This document shows positions 50,517-58,408 of a stretch of DNA of 64,000 nucleotides, in pieces. This stretch comes from Oscillospiraceae bacterium (GTDB taxonomy: Bacteria; Bacillota; Clostridia; Oscillospirales; Ruminococcaceae). The stretch covers positions 62,001 through 126,000 of the forward strand of contig CAADVD010000002.1 of the NCBI GenBank assembly GCA_900752435.1, read 5' to 3'. Each line of letters begins with the position of its first letter. Positions within the stretch are counted from its first letter, which is position 1. Under the pieces are notes generated by a model. That model made no database searches. It saw nothing but the letters and a program-made list of their open reading frames with translations, and was not told the origin of the DNA. The position numbers were made by a program, and so were the translations under genes.

Positions 50517-51288
50517 GATTGCAAAGGCATTTGAAAACGGCAAGGCTTTTATCGGCTTTTTGACGGCGGGTGATCCGTCGATGGAAAAGAGTGAAGAATT
50601 CATTCTGGAAATGGTGCGCGGCGGTGCAGACCTGGTGGAAATTGGGATTCCGTTTTCCGACCCGATTGCTGAGGGTGTGGTGATTCAGGAGGCCAATCTC
50701 CGTGCACTGCAAGCAGGCGCAACCACAGAAAAGGTATTTGAGCTGGTGGCTTCTGTGCGGAAAAAAACACAGGTTCCGCTGGTGTTTCTGACTTATTTGA
50801 ATCCGGTCTTCAACTACGGCTATGAACGCTTTTTTGCCCGCTGTGAGGAAGTGGGATTGGACGGCATCATCATTCCGGATATGCCGTATGAGGAAAAAGG
50901 GGAAATCGCAGACTTCGCGAAAGCGCATGGTGTGGATATCATTTCGCTGATTGCGCCGACGTCCGAACAGCGCATCCGCCAAATTGCATCGGAGGCAACC
51001 GGTTTTGTGTATGTGGTTTCTTCGATGGGTGTGACGGGTGTGCGCAGTGAAATCAAAACCGATCTTCCAGCCATTTTAAGCGCTGTCAAAGCGGCAACGG
51101 ATACGCCGGCGGCAGTGGGCTTTGGCATCAATACGCCGGAGCAGGCGGCAAGCATTGTCAAGACTGCGGACGGGGTGATTGTCGGCAGTGCCATTGTGAA
51201 GCTCATTGCGCAGTATGGCGAAGAAGCCAATGAGCCGGTGTACGATTATGTGCACCGGATGAAAGAGGCGGTTCGGACGGCGGAATAA
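50509..51288 (+). CDS. trpA: Tryptophan synthase alpha chain
   Basis: 259 residues from a TTG at 50509, within the end of trpB, behind GAGGGG. It releases indole from indole-3-glycerol phosphate. Catalytic Glu in LVEIGIPFSDPIAEG and Asp in IIIPDMPYEE; the phosphate loop is VGFGINTPEQA. No clear intrinsic terminator follows; about 90 bp later the next promoter begins. Confidence 0.96.
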   Translation: MSKIAKAFENGKAFIGFLTAGDPSMEKSEEFILEMVRGGADLVEIGIPFSDPIAEGVVIQEANLRALQAGATTEKVFELVASVRKKTQVPLVFLTYLNPVFNYGYERFFARCEEVGLDGIIIPDMPYEEKGEIADFAKAHGVDIISLIAPTSEQRIRQIASEATGFVYVVSSMGVTGVRSEIKTDLPAILSAVKAATDTPAAVGFGINTPEQAASIVKTADGVIVGSAIVKLIAQYGEEANEPVYDYVHRMKEAVRTAE

Positions 51289-51375
51289 TCACTGTTTAAA
51301 AAGAACTTATTTGCGGCGTTGTTCAAACGATAGATAAAAATAAGTAAACTTTACACAGAAAAATGTGAAATGTGA

Positions 51376-51404
51376 TTGCTTTTCTTGTGCCTTTATGCTA
51401 TAAT
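51376..51404 (+). promoter_or_regulatory. Promoter of the DUF308 gene
   Basis: TTGCTT (51376-51381), 17 bp, TATAAT (51399-51404), 49 bp before the start codon. Confidence 0.75.
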
Positions 51405-51452
51405 GAACCAAAATCATGAACCGATTGCGGGTCATAGAAAGGGAGAGCAGTC

Positions 51453-51971
51453 ATGAAAGTATTGAGAATTATCATCGGTGTGGTGCTGCTGATTACGGGT
51501 ATTTGGTGTTTGTTTACGCCGTTTTCGACTTATTTGAGCATTGCCTGGATTTTGGGCTTTGTGATGCTGTTTGAGGGCGTTATGAGCATCGTTACCTATT
51601 GCATGACGCACAAACAAAATGCAATGGTCACTGGCTGGGATTTGTTTGAAGGCATTGTCACCAGTATTTTTGCGCTGATTATTCTGTCGCATCAGCTGTT
51701 GACTGACGTGATGCTGCCGTATTGCTTTGGCGTATGGATGATGGTGTCCGGTGTGACGCGTATTGTCGAAGCGTTCAAGAAGAAAAGCGTTACGCAGAAA
51801 TCTAAGATTTGGATTGCGTTGCTGGTGGTCGGTATTTTGTGCATTTTGGTTGGCATTTATGCGTTGTTCCATCCGATTCTGGCGGCGTTCAGTTTGGGTG
51901 TTTTGATTGGTTTTATCCTGATTATGCAGGGAATCAATTTCATTACCTTTGAAGCCGGTGTGGATCGATAA
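51453..51971 (+). CDS. HdeD/DUF308-family six-helix membrane protein
   Basis: 172 residues with six hydrophobic segments in three pairs, the DUF308 repeat (GIWCLFTPFSTYLSIAWILGF, then GVTRIVEAF, then GIYALFHPILAAFSLGVLIG). In enterobacteria HdeD gives acid tolerance at high cell density; the role here is unknown. It has its own promoter and ends at a bidirectional terminator. Confidence 0.85.
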   Translation: MKVLRIIIGVVLLITGIWCLFTPFSTYLSIAWILGFVMLFEGVMSIVTYCMTHKQNAMVTGWDLFEGIVTSIFALIILSHQLLTDVMLPYCFGVWMMVSGVTRIVEAFKKKSVTQKSKIWIALLVVGILCILVGIYALFHPILAAFSLGVLIGFILIMQGINFITFEAGVDR

Positions 51972-51990
51972 CCGTGCAGGAGAACAAGCA

Positions 51991-52034
51991 AAAGCGGCGG
52001 TCACTCCCAAGTTGGGATGTGACCGCCGCTTTTT
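51991..52034. terminator. Bidirectional intrinsic terminator
   Basis: AAAGCGGCGGTCAC pairs perfectly with GTGACCGCCGCTTT across a 14-nt loop, with T-runs on both strands. It ends both the DUF308 gene and the convergent 71-residue gene. Confidence 0.93.
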
Positions 52035-52044
52035 GGCCTATGTC

Positions 52045-52260
52045 TTATTCTTCGTCGTCTGCGTTGTTTTTTTGGATGTATAGTTCGGAAGCACGTTTGA
52101 TGGTGGGCAGAGATTTTTGGACGGTATTCATGCATCGGATGCGCTTGATGTTCATGATGCCGCTGAGCAGGGTGGACAAAAGCGCGGCAACGGAAAGCGC
52201 CGCTGAGGCGACGAGCAAGACCGCTTGGAGATGTTCGGTTTGCTGTTGATTCAATTTCAT
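52045..52260 (-). CDS. 71-residue single-helix membrane protein of unknown function
   Basis: From the ATG at 52260, which follows AAAGGAGGAAG. One membrane helix at about 13-35 (VLLVASAALSVAALLSTLLSG), then a basic segment NIKRIRCMNTVQKSL and an acidic end NNADDEE. I recognise no family. A consensus-like promoter lies at 52298-52326 and a terminator behind it, so it is its own transcription unit and probably real. Confidence 0.65.
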   Translation of the reverse strand: MKLNQQQTEHLQAVLLVASAALSVAALLSTLLSGIMNIKRIRCMNTVQKSLPTIKRASELYIQKNNADDEE

Positions 52261-52297
52261 GGAAAATCTTCCTCCTTTATCGTTTGGGATTGCTCTT

Positions 52298-52326
52298 AGT
52301 ATAACGCGTTTTTCAACCGAATACAA
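52298..52326 (-). promoter_or_regulatory. Promoter of the 71-residue protein gene
   Basis: TTGTAT (52321-52326), 17 bp, TATACT (52298-52303) on the minus strand. Confidence 0.72.
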
Positions 52327-52347
52327 GGGAAAATGTATGAATTTTTG

Positions 52348-53832
52348 CTACAAAGTTACGGTTTTTGTTGCGATTTTATGAAAAGAACTGTCGTGTTCCA
52401 CAAACAGCATGGTCGGTTGGAATTTTTCAATTAAATGCTCGATTTGTATGCGCGAAAGCACGTCGATGAAGTTCAGCGGTTCATCCCAGAGGTAGAGGTG
52501 CGCGCTTTCGCACAGGCTTTTGGCCAGCAGGACTTTTTTCTTTTGGCCGCCGCTGAATTCCTCCATGGATTTCTCGAATTGTGTGCGGGAAAAGTCGAGC
52601 TTGCGCAAAATGGCTTTGAACAGGCTTTCGTCGATGTGCGACTGCTCTGCAAACGCGCGCAAATTGCCGCGCAAATGTGAGGTGTCCTGCGGAATGGAGG
52701 AAAGGATGAGTCCGCTGGACAGGGTTAGTGTGCCGGTATGCGGAATGTCTTCTCCTAAAATGAGCTTGAGCAGGCTGGATTTACCGGATCCGTTTTTACC
52801 GCTCAGCGCTACGCGGTCGCCGCTGTGGACGGTGAAGCTGATGTGTTCGCAAACTGGTCGCCCGTCATAGGAGAGCGACAAATCGCGTGCTTCCAGAAGT
52901 ACTTGCTTGTGATAGGGAAGCGGATGCAGTTTTAGGCTGTCCGCAGTATCCACGTTTTTTAATAGTTGTTCTTTTTCGGCAATGGCCTTTTGCTGGCGGC
53001 GTTCCAGATTTTTGCGCCGCTGCTGCATTCGTCTGGACTTTTCTCCGATGTAGGCACGGGTATCGATACTTTTTTCATGCGCCATGGATTTTTTGCCGAT
53101 TTTGGTGGCCTCCACTTGGTCGCCCCATTCTTTTGTGCGGCGTGCGGCGGCGGACAGTTTTTTGATGTCCCGTTTGAGCTTGTCGTTTTCCGCCTGCTCA
53201 AAACGATCCTGCCGCTCCTTGTTTTCCAGCCACGATGAAAAGTTCCCTTTTTGAATTTCGATGTTCTGTTTGTTGATGGACAAAATATGATCCACACAGC
53301 GATCCAAAAATACGCGGTCGTGCGATACCAAAATAAAGCCGCGCTTGCCGCTGAGATATTGTCCGACTTTTTCACGCGCCGCCAAATCCAAATGGTTGGT
53401 CGGCTCGTCGATCAGCAAAAAGTTGTGTTCTTTCAGAAACAGCGCTGCCAGCAGTACCTTGGTTTGCTCGCCGTTGCTCAGCGTGGAGAATGGCCGGTAC
53501 AGCACCTCTTCGTCCACTTCCAGCAGGGAAAGCTCCCGTTGGATTTTCCAATACGCGCAATCCGGACAAACGGTTTCCATTACGTTCACGGTATTTTCTT
53601 CGGGATGCTCAACCGCAAATGGAAAATAGTCAAAGGATACGGAACTGGAAATCGTTCCGCTGTATTCGTATTTTCCCAACAGCAGCTGCAAAAATGTGGT
53701 TTTGCCGCGTCCGTTGCGTCCGGTAAATCCCAGCTTCCAGTTGGTGTCGATTTGAAATGAGACATCCTCAAAAATATTTTCCCAGCTGCCCTCATAGCCG
53801 AAGGTCAGATGAACAATGTTGATCAAAGACAT
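52348..53832 (-). CDS. ABC-F ribosome-protection protein, Lsa type
   Basis: 494 residues from the ATG at 53832 behind AGGAGG. Two ATPase domains without membrane helices: Walker A GRNGRGKTT and GKNGSGKSS; signatures LSNGEQTK and FSGGQKKK; Walker B LLIDEPTNHLD and LWDEPLNFIDV. A long basic linker (about 190-290) joins them and would reach the ribosomal P/E site. TNWKLGFTGRNGRGKT and DEPLNFIDV are characteristic of Lsa proteins, which dislodge lincosamides, pleuromutilins and streptogramin A. The same length as Lsa(E) fits. Resistance spectrum is inferred. It has an attenuator-type leader (see 53851-54119). Confidence 0.9.
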   Translation of the reverse strand: MSLINIVHLTFGYEGSWENIFEDVSFQIDTNWKLGFTGRNGRGKTTFLQLLLGKYEYSGTISSSVSFDYFPFAVEHPEENTVNVMETVCPDCAYWKIQRELSLLEVDEEVLYRPFSTLSNGEQTKVLLAALFLKEHNFLLIDEPTNHLDLAAREKVGQYLSGKRGFILVSHDRVFLDRCVDHILSINKQNIEIQKGNFSSWLENKERQDRFEQAENDKLKRDIKKLSAAARRTKEWGDQVEATKIGKKSMAHEKSIDTRAYIGEKSRRMQQRRKNLERRQQKAIAEKEQLLKNVDTADSLKLHPLPYHKQVLLEARDLSLSYDGRPVCEHISFTVHSGDRVALSGKNGSGKSSLLKLILGEDIPHTGTLTLSSGLILSSIPQDTSHLRGNLRAFAEQSHIDESLFKAILRKLDFSRTQFEKSMEEFSGGQKKKVLLAKSLCESAHLYLWDEPLNFIDVLSRIQIEHLIEKFQPTMLFVEHDSSFHKIATKTVTL

Positions 53833-53850
53833 AGTAAATCCTCCTGTCAA

Positions 53851-53889
53851 ATAAAATGAGCCGCAAGAAAGCATCTTCTTGCGGCTCAT
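53851..53889 (-). terminator. Leader attenuator of the ABC-F gene
   Basis: ATGAGCCGCAAGAA pairs with TTCTTGCGGCTCAT on the minus strand and runs into TTTATTT, 19 bp before the ABC-F start. Its 3' arm (CTTTCTTGC) can instead pair with GCAAGAAAG at 53967-53975, which would break the terminator. Confidence 0.8.
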
Positions 53890-54035
53890 CGTACAGGAAC
53901 GGACAGACCTGAATACGGGATATACAGGCATGCATCGATATTCCAAAGAGCAGTTGGATGCGGACACTTTCTTGCTTAGGGCACAACCATACAAAGCAGA
54001 CCATCGTCCGCCCTTGGTATGTCCCTTTGTAATCA

Positions 54036-54056
54036 TTAGCAAGAAAAAATGCGCAT
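54036..54056 (-). CDS. Leader peptide of six residues (MRIFSC) in the ABC-F attenuator
   Basis: ATG CGC ATT TTT TCT TGC TAA with GGGAG 8 bp before it, about 30 bases from the predicted transcript start. Its TTTCTTGCT pairs with AGCAAGAAA at 53967-53976, the same segment that could open the terminator. A ribosome stalled by a drug on this short frame would free that segment. Confidence 0.5.
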   Translation of the reverse strand: MRIFSC

Positions 54057-54090
54057 CTTCCCAACTCCCGTCTTGTTTATTTCCAAAAAT

Positions 54091-54119
54091 ATTATAGTGA
54101 CTATGCACAGATTTGTCAA
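54091..54119 (-). promoter_or_regulatory. Promoter of the ABC-F leader
   Basis: TTGACA (54114-54119), 17 bp, TATAAT (54091-54096) on the minus strand: full consensus. Gives a leader of about 250 bases. Confidence 0.92.
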
Positions 54120-54142
54120 GAACAATAAATTTTCAAAATCGG

Positions 54143-54171
54143 TTGGTTTTTTCTCCATTTTATGGTATAAT
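54143..54171 (+). promoter_or_regulatory. Promoter of the KdpD/KdpE-like pair
   Basis: TTGGTT (54143-54148), 17 bp, TATAAT (54166-54171), diverging from the ABC-F promoter by 23 bp. Confidence 0.72.
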
Positions 54172-54210
54172 AGCCTATAAATCTAGTGGAGCTTAGTGGG
54201 AGAGCACTTG

Positions 54211-55782
54211 ATGATGAAAACGCGTGCAACTGATTTTTGGGTCAAAGAAACTTATTTTTCCATATCGCTGAAAGACATCGCAAAATCCTTGGGGATTTTG
54301 CTGGTGGCTACGGTATTGTCCTTTATGCTGATGTACTTGAATCTGGAAACGCACAATACGGCCAATGTCGCCATGATTTACATTTTGGCGGTCGTGGTGG
54401 TTTCCCGTATTACAACGGGTTATCTGTACGGAATTGTATCCTCCATTGTGGGGGTAATTGGGGTAAACTTCTTTTTTACCTATCCGTATTTTGCCATCAA
54501 TTTTACGTTGTCGGGCTATCCGATTACGTTTCTGAGCATGTTGGTTGTTTCCGTCATTACTTGTGCGCTGACTACGCGCATCAAACAGCAGGGAAGGCAG
54601 GCACGTGCCGGACAAAAACAGACGGAATTGTTGTATCAGTTTACCAACCGCATTTTAGCGGTTGAAGGAAACGAGGCTGTTGCACGGTGTACCCTTCAAT
54701 GCATGAACGAATTGTTCGATTGTGCGGGAGTTTTCTATTTGGGTTGTCCTGGAGAACCGGAGACGTTGGTTGTGACGCAGGATCCGGAGCGCCGCTTTTC
54801 ACGGTTGATTCATTCGGAGGCCGAAATCCGGCAGGCGCGGAATACATTTTGCAGTGGCAAGGTCATGGACTGGAATCGGTGTATGGCCGAGCAGATGAAT
54901 GGATGGTATTTGCCAGTGATGGTGCAGGAGAGAAAATTTGGCGTGATCGGTTTGTTTTCTGCGGACACCGCTTTTCTGAATCGTGAGGGACGAATTTTTG
55001 TTCACATGATGATTCCGCAGAGCGCTGCTGCGCTGGAACGCCGGCGGTTGGCCGATGAACAGCGCCGTATTCTGGTGCAGGCGGAAAAAGAAAAGATGCG
55101 CGGCAATCTGCTTCGTGCCATCTCACATGATTTGCGCACGCCGCTGACGGGAATTTCGGGGGCAAGTTCGGTTATTCTGGAAAATGGCGCGGTGCTGGAT
55201 CCGGAAGTACATGACAAGCTGGTGCGCGATATTTACGAGGATTCGCAGTGGCTGATTCGGATGGTGGAAAATCTGCTGTCCATTACGCGCATCAACAGCG
55301 GTGAAACGGCTTCGGTGAAAAAGGAAGCCGAAGCCGTTGAAGAAATTGTAGCGGCCGCTGTCGGACGCGTGCGCGCGCGCTTCCCGAATCAGCGCATTGC
55401 CGTTAAGGTGCCGGATGAATTGCTGATGGTGCCGATGGATGGCACGCTGATTGAGCAGGTGCTCATCAATCTCATCGAAAATGCGATTGGTCATTCAGGA
55501 GGCGTGCCGGTGGTGTATGTGACGGTCACGGCTCAGGATGGACAGGCGGTTGTGCGGGTTCGCGATACCGGAAAGGGAATTGCCGAAGAGGACTTGGAGC
55601 ATCTTTTTGACGGCGCTTTGACGGAGAAGAGCGGCGGGGCGGATTCCTCACGCGGAATCGGAATCGGATTGTCCATTTGCCATTCCATTATCAAAGCGCA
55701 TGGTGGAGAATTGTCTGCGCGCAATGTCGAAACCGGAGGGGCGGAATTTACATTTACCCTTCCAATGGCTGAATTTGTCTAA
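54211..55782 (+). CDS. KdpD-like sensor histidine kinase lacking the N-terminal KdpD/Usp domains
   Basis: 523 residues from the ATG at 54211, 6 bp after GGAGAG; a GTG at 54196 is in frame. Four helices at about 25-125 form the DUF4118 membrane domain of KdpD. A GAF-like domain (about 135-280) follows, then HisKA with H306 in AISHDLRTPLTG, and a HATPase with NLIENAIGHSG, VRDTGKGI and GIGIGLSICHSII. Full KdpD has about 400 more N-terminal residues (KdpD and Usp domains) which are absent here. Paired with a KdpE-like regulator 24 bp downstream, but kdpFABC is not in the window. Confidence 0.92.
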   Translation: MMKTRATDFWVKETYFSISLKDIAKSLGILLVATVLSFMLMYLNLETHNTANVAMIYILAVVVVSRITTGYLYGIVSSIVGVIGVNFFFTYPYFAINFTLSGYPITFLSMLVVSVITCALTTRIKQQGRQARAGQKQTELLYQFTNRILAVEGNEAVARCTLQCMNELFDCAGVFYLGCPGEPETLVVTQDPERRFSRLIHSEAEIRQARNTFCSGKVMDWNRCMAEQMNGWYLPVMVQERKFGVIGLFSADTAFLNREGRIFVHMMIPQSAAALERRRLADEQRRILVQAEKEKMRGNLLRAISHDLRTPLTGISGASSVILENGAVLDPEVHDKLVRDIYEDSQWLIRMVENLLSITRINSGETASVKKEAEAVEEIVAAAVGRVRARFPNQRIAVKVPDELLMVPMDGTLIEQVLINLIENAIGHSGGVPVVYVTVTAQDGQAVVRVRDTGKGIAEEDLEHLFDGALTEKSGGADSSRGIGIGLSICHSIIKAHGGELSARNVETGGAEFTFTLPMAEFV

Positions 55783-55806
55783 AAGGAAAGAAAAAGGAGA
55801 GGAATT

Positions 55807-56523
55807 ATGGAAAACAAAGAACTCATTCTGATCGTCGAAGACGACGAATCGGTCGGTACATCCATTGCGACGATGCTGCATGCCAACGGTTACCGTACGC
55901 TGCGGTCAACGGACGGCAATTCCGCCATGACCATGATTTCGTCGCATTGTCCGGATTTGATTTTGTTGGATTTGGGTTTGCCGGATGTGGATGGACTGGC
56001 TGTTTTAGAATCGGTGCGCCGTTGGTCGATGCTTCCGATTGTGGTGGTGTCGGCCAGAGGTCATGAGCACGAAAAAGTAAGGGCGTTGGATTTGGGTGCG
56101 GATGATTATGTCACCAAGCCGTTTGGCACATCGGAATTGCTGGCGCGCATCCGAACGGCGCTGCGCCATGGTCATGCGGCAAACCGAGGGGAAGCAAAAC
56201 CGCTCACGCAGTTTGTCAATGGTGATTTGCGGATTGATTTTGATAAACGCAAGGTGTTGCTCGGCAGCGAGGAGATTCATTTTTCGCGCATTGAATACAA
56301 CATTTTGACGCAGCTGGCGCAGCATGCCGGACGTGTGTTGACATACGACCACATCATCAAGGCGGTTTGGGGACCGTTTGCGCCAAATGACAATCAGATT
56401 CTGCGCGTCAATATGGCCAATATCCGTCGGAAAATCGAAAAAAACCCGGCAGAACCGCAGTATATTTTGACGGAAATTGGCGTTGGGTATCGGATGACGG
56501 AGAATACTTCGTCAAACAATTGA
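55807..56523 (+). CDS. KdpE-like response regulator (OmpR family)
   Basis: 238 residues. Receiver domain with acidic pocket E11-D12-D13, phospho-acceptor D55 in LILLDLGLPDVDGL and K in YVTKPFG. C-terminal winged helix with VKVEYNILTQLAQHAGRVLT-type helix (IEYNILTQLAQHAGRVL) and VNMANIRRKIE. GAGAGG ribosome site. Sequence is close to KdpE, which turns on K+ uptake in response to low K+; the target here is unknown. Confidence 0.92.
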   Translation: MENKELILIVEDDESVGTSIATMLHANGYRTLRSTDGNSAMTMISSHCPDLILLDLGLPDVDGLAVLESVRRWSMLPIVVVSARGHEHEKVRALDLGADDYVTKPFGTSELLARIRTALRHGHAANRGEAKPLTQFVNGDLRIDFDKRKVLLGSEEIHFSRIEYNILTQLAQHAGRVLTYDHIIKAVWGPFAPNDNQILRVNMANIRRKIEKNPAEPQYILTEIGVGYRMTENTSSNN

Positions 56524-56582
56524 TATGCGGTGAGAATGCAGAGAAGCAGAAAACAGCATAACGGAATGATAAATGCCAACGA

Positions 56583-56631
56583 AAAGATGTCCGTTCGATA
56601 TGCTTGGAAACCTATCGGACGGACATCTTTT
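56583..56631. terminator. Bidirectional terminator between the regulator and the ABC exporter
   Basis: AAAGATGTCCGT-TCGATA pairs with TATCG-GACGGACATCTTT across a 12-nt loop, with A/T-runs on both sides. Confidence 0.8.
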
Positions 56632-56644
56632 ATGGATCAACGAT

Positions 56645-58408
56645 TTATCGAGATGGATTTGTCCTCAGGCGTTGATTCCAGCCGTGGCTGGCTTCGCGGG
56701 CTGTAACAAAGCTTTTGTAAATCCCATCGATTTTGATTAGTTCGTCGTGTGTACCGCTCTGGGCAATTTGCCCATTCGCAATGACCAGAATCTGGTCCGC
56801 GTGTCGGATGGTGTTCAGTCTATGGGCGATGACCAGCAGGGTTTTGCCCCGGCAAAGCTCGCTGATGGCTTCCTGAATATAGCTTTCATTGTCGGCGTCC
56901 ACGCTGGCTGTTGCTTCGTCCAGAATCACGATGGGCGCGTCTTTTAGAATACAGCGGGCAATGGAAATCCGCTGTTTTTCGCCGCCGGACAGGGTTTCGC
57001 CTCCTTCGCCGATTACGGTGTCAAAGCCGTCCGGCAAGTTCATAATGAAGTCGTAACAGCGGGCTTTTTTGGCCGCTTCTATGACTTCCTCGCGGCTTGC
57101 ATCCGGCCGTCCCATGCTGATGTTGTTGTAGATGGTGTCTTGAAACAGGTATACTCGTTGGAACACCATGCTGATCTGATTCATCAGTTCGGAAAGGGGA
57201 ATTTCGCGTATGTCTTTTCCTCGTATCAGCACCTGACCGGATTTTACGTCCCAGAACCGAGCCAGCAGATTGGCAATCGTCGATTTTCCGCCGCCGGAGG
57301 GGCCTACAAGAGCAAGCATACGGTTTTTCTCCAAGGTAAATGAAACGTCATGGAGTACTTCTTTGTCACCATAGGCAAAACGGACTTGTTTGAATTCGAT
57401 TTCGGAGGCATTGACGTTTGACGGAAGTTTGTCTTTGCCGGTATCCGGCAGTTCTGTTTCGGCGAAAACTTCTTCCATACGGTCCAGACAGCTGTTCATG
57501 ACTGTCAAACGGGTACTCTGACTATACAATGCTTTGAGCGGCCCGAACAAATCAAACACAAAGAGCATCATACCTACAAAATAGGGAAGACTGAGTGTAT
57601 TTTGATGATAGAGAAGCAAGGACAGCGCAATGACTGCTACGGCGCCAAGTCCGTAGATCAAGTTGAGTCGGCGCTGCCAAGGAGCGTGATTTTTCTCAAA
57701 CTGCAAGCTGACACGGCAGCTTTCCCGAAAATTTTCGGATAGTTCTTTTGATTTTTCGCCAAGCAGATTGTATGTTTTGGTGATGCCGATTCCCTCAATA
57801 AAATCCAGTACTGCTTTTGTGAGTTTTTCACTTTGTTCCATGCGAAGGCTGGAATTGTCCAGATCTCCCTTGTGCATGCCGCGGGCGACAAGCAAAACGG
57901 CGAATACCACTGCAACAGCGATCAGTCCCAGCCATGGATTTAAGGCAAACAGAAATAGAAGCAGGATAACCTGCGCGAAGAGATAACTCATCATATCCGC
58001 AATCACCGTCATGCAGTTTTCCTCGATAAACACCATATCCGTGGATAGGACGGAACTGATCTTTCCAATATTGCCCTCTGTAAAATAACCCATGGGCATT
58101 TTTCGCAAATGGTTGCCGAGTTCCATTCGTTTGTCCGCAAAAACCATAAAACCTGCCGCTGACTGCAAACGGTCGGCGATATTTTGGAATAACACCTGCA
58201 GCAGGACGCAGACCACCATGGCCGCACCTGTCCAAAGGCAAAGTGTTCCTGTGGCGGTTTCGTTGTAGAAAGCGGAAAGGACGAAGAAAGCCAGTCCTAT
58301 GGGTGCTTTCGCAAGGAAAGATTTTAAAAAGGAAAATACAAAGGCCAATTGGATTCGTCCTTTATATGTTCCTGAAACGTTGAGAATTCGTTTCATCAGT
58401 GCTATCAT
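56645..58408 (-). CDS. ABC exporter, fused membrane and ATPase domains (second half of pair 1)
   Basis: 587 residues from the ATG at 58408, which overlaps the upstream stop as ATGA; ribosome site AAGGGAG. Six helices at about 20-290, then an ATPase: Walker A GPSGGGKST, signature LSGGEKQR, Walker B IVILDEATASVD and switch His in IAHRLNT. It forms a heterodimer with the protein encoded just upstream. Such pairs, regulated by TetR, export drugs, peptides or siderophore-like compounds. A terminator follows. Confidence 0.9.
   Translation of the reverse strand: MIALMKRILNVSGTYKGRIQLAFVFSFLKSFLAKAPIGLAFFVLSAFYNETATGTLCLWTGAAMVVCVLLQVLFQNIADRLQSAAGFMVFADKRMELGNHLRKMPMGYFTEGNIGKISSVLSTDMVFIEENCMTVIADMMSYLFAQVILLLFLFALNPWLGLIAVAVVFAVLLVARGMHKGDLDNSSLRMEQSEKLTKAVLDFIEGIGITKTYNLLGEKSKELSENFRESCRVSLQFEKNHAPWQRRLNLIYGLGAVAVIALSLLLYHQNTLSLPYFVGMMLFVFDLFGPLKALYSQSTRLTVMNSCLDRMEEVFAETELPDTGKDKLPSNVNASEIEFKQVRFAYGDKEVLHDVSFTLEKNRMLALVGPSGGGKSTIANLLARFWDVKSGQVLIRGKDIREIPLSELMNQISMVFQRVYLFQDTIYNNISMGRPDASREEVIEAAKKARCYDFIMNLPDGFDTVIGEGGETLSGGEKQRISIARCILKDAPIVILDEATASVDADNESYIQEAISELCRGKTLLVIAHRLNTIRHADQILVIANGQIAQSGTHDELIKIDGIYKSFVTAREASHGWNQRLRTNPSR

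Noticed and set aside
49317..50603. 428-codon minus-strand frame over trpB
   Set aside because: Antisense shadow of trpB with no ribosome site or family features.
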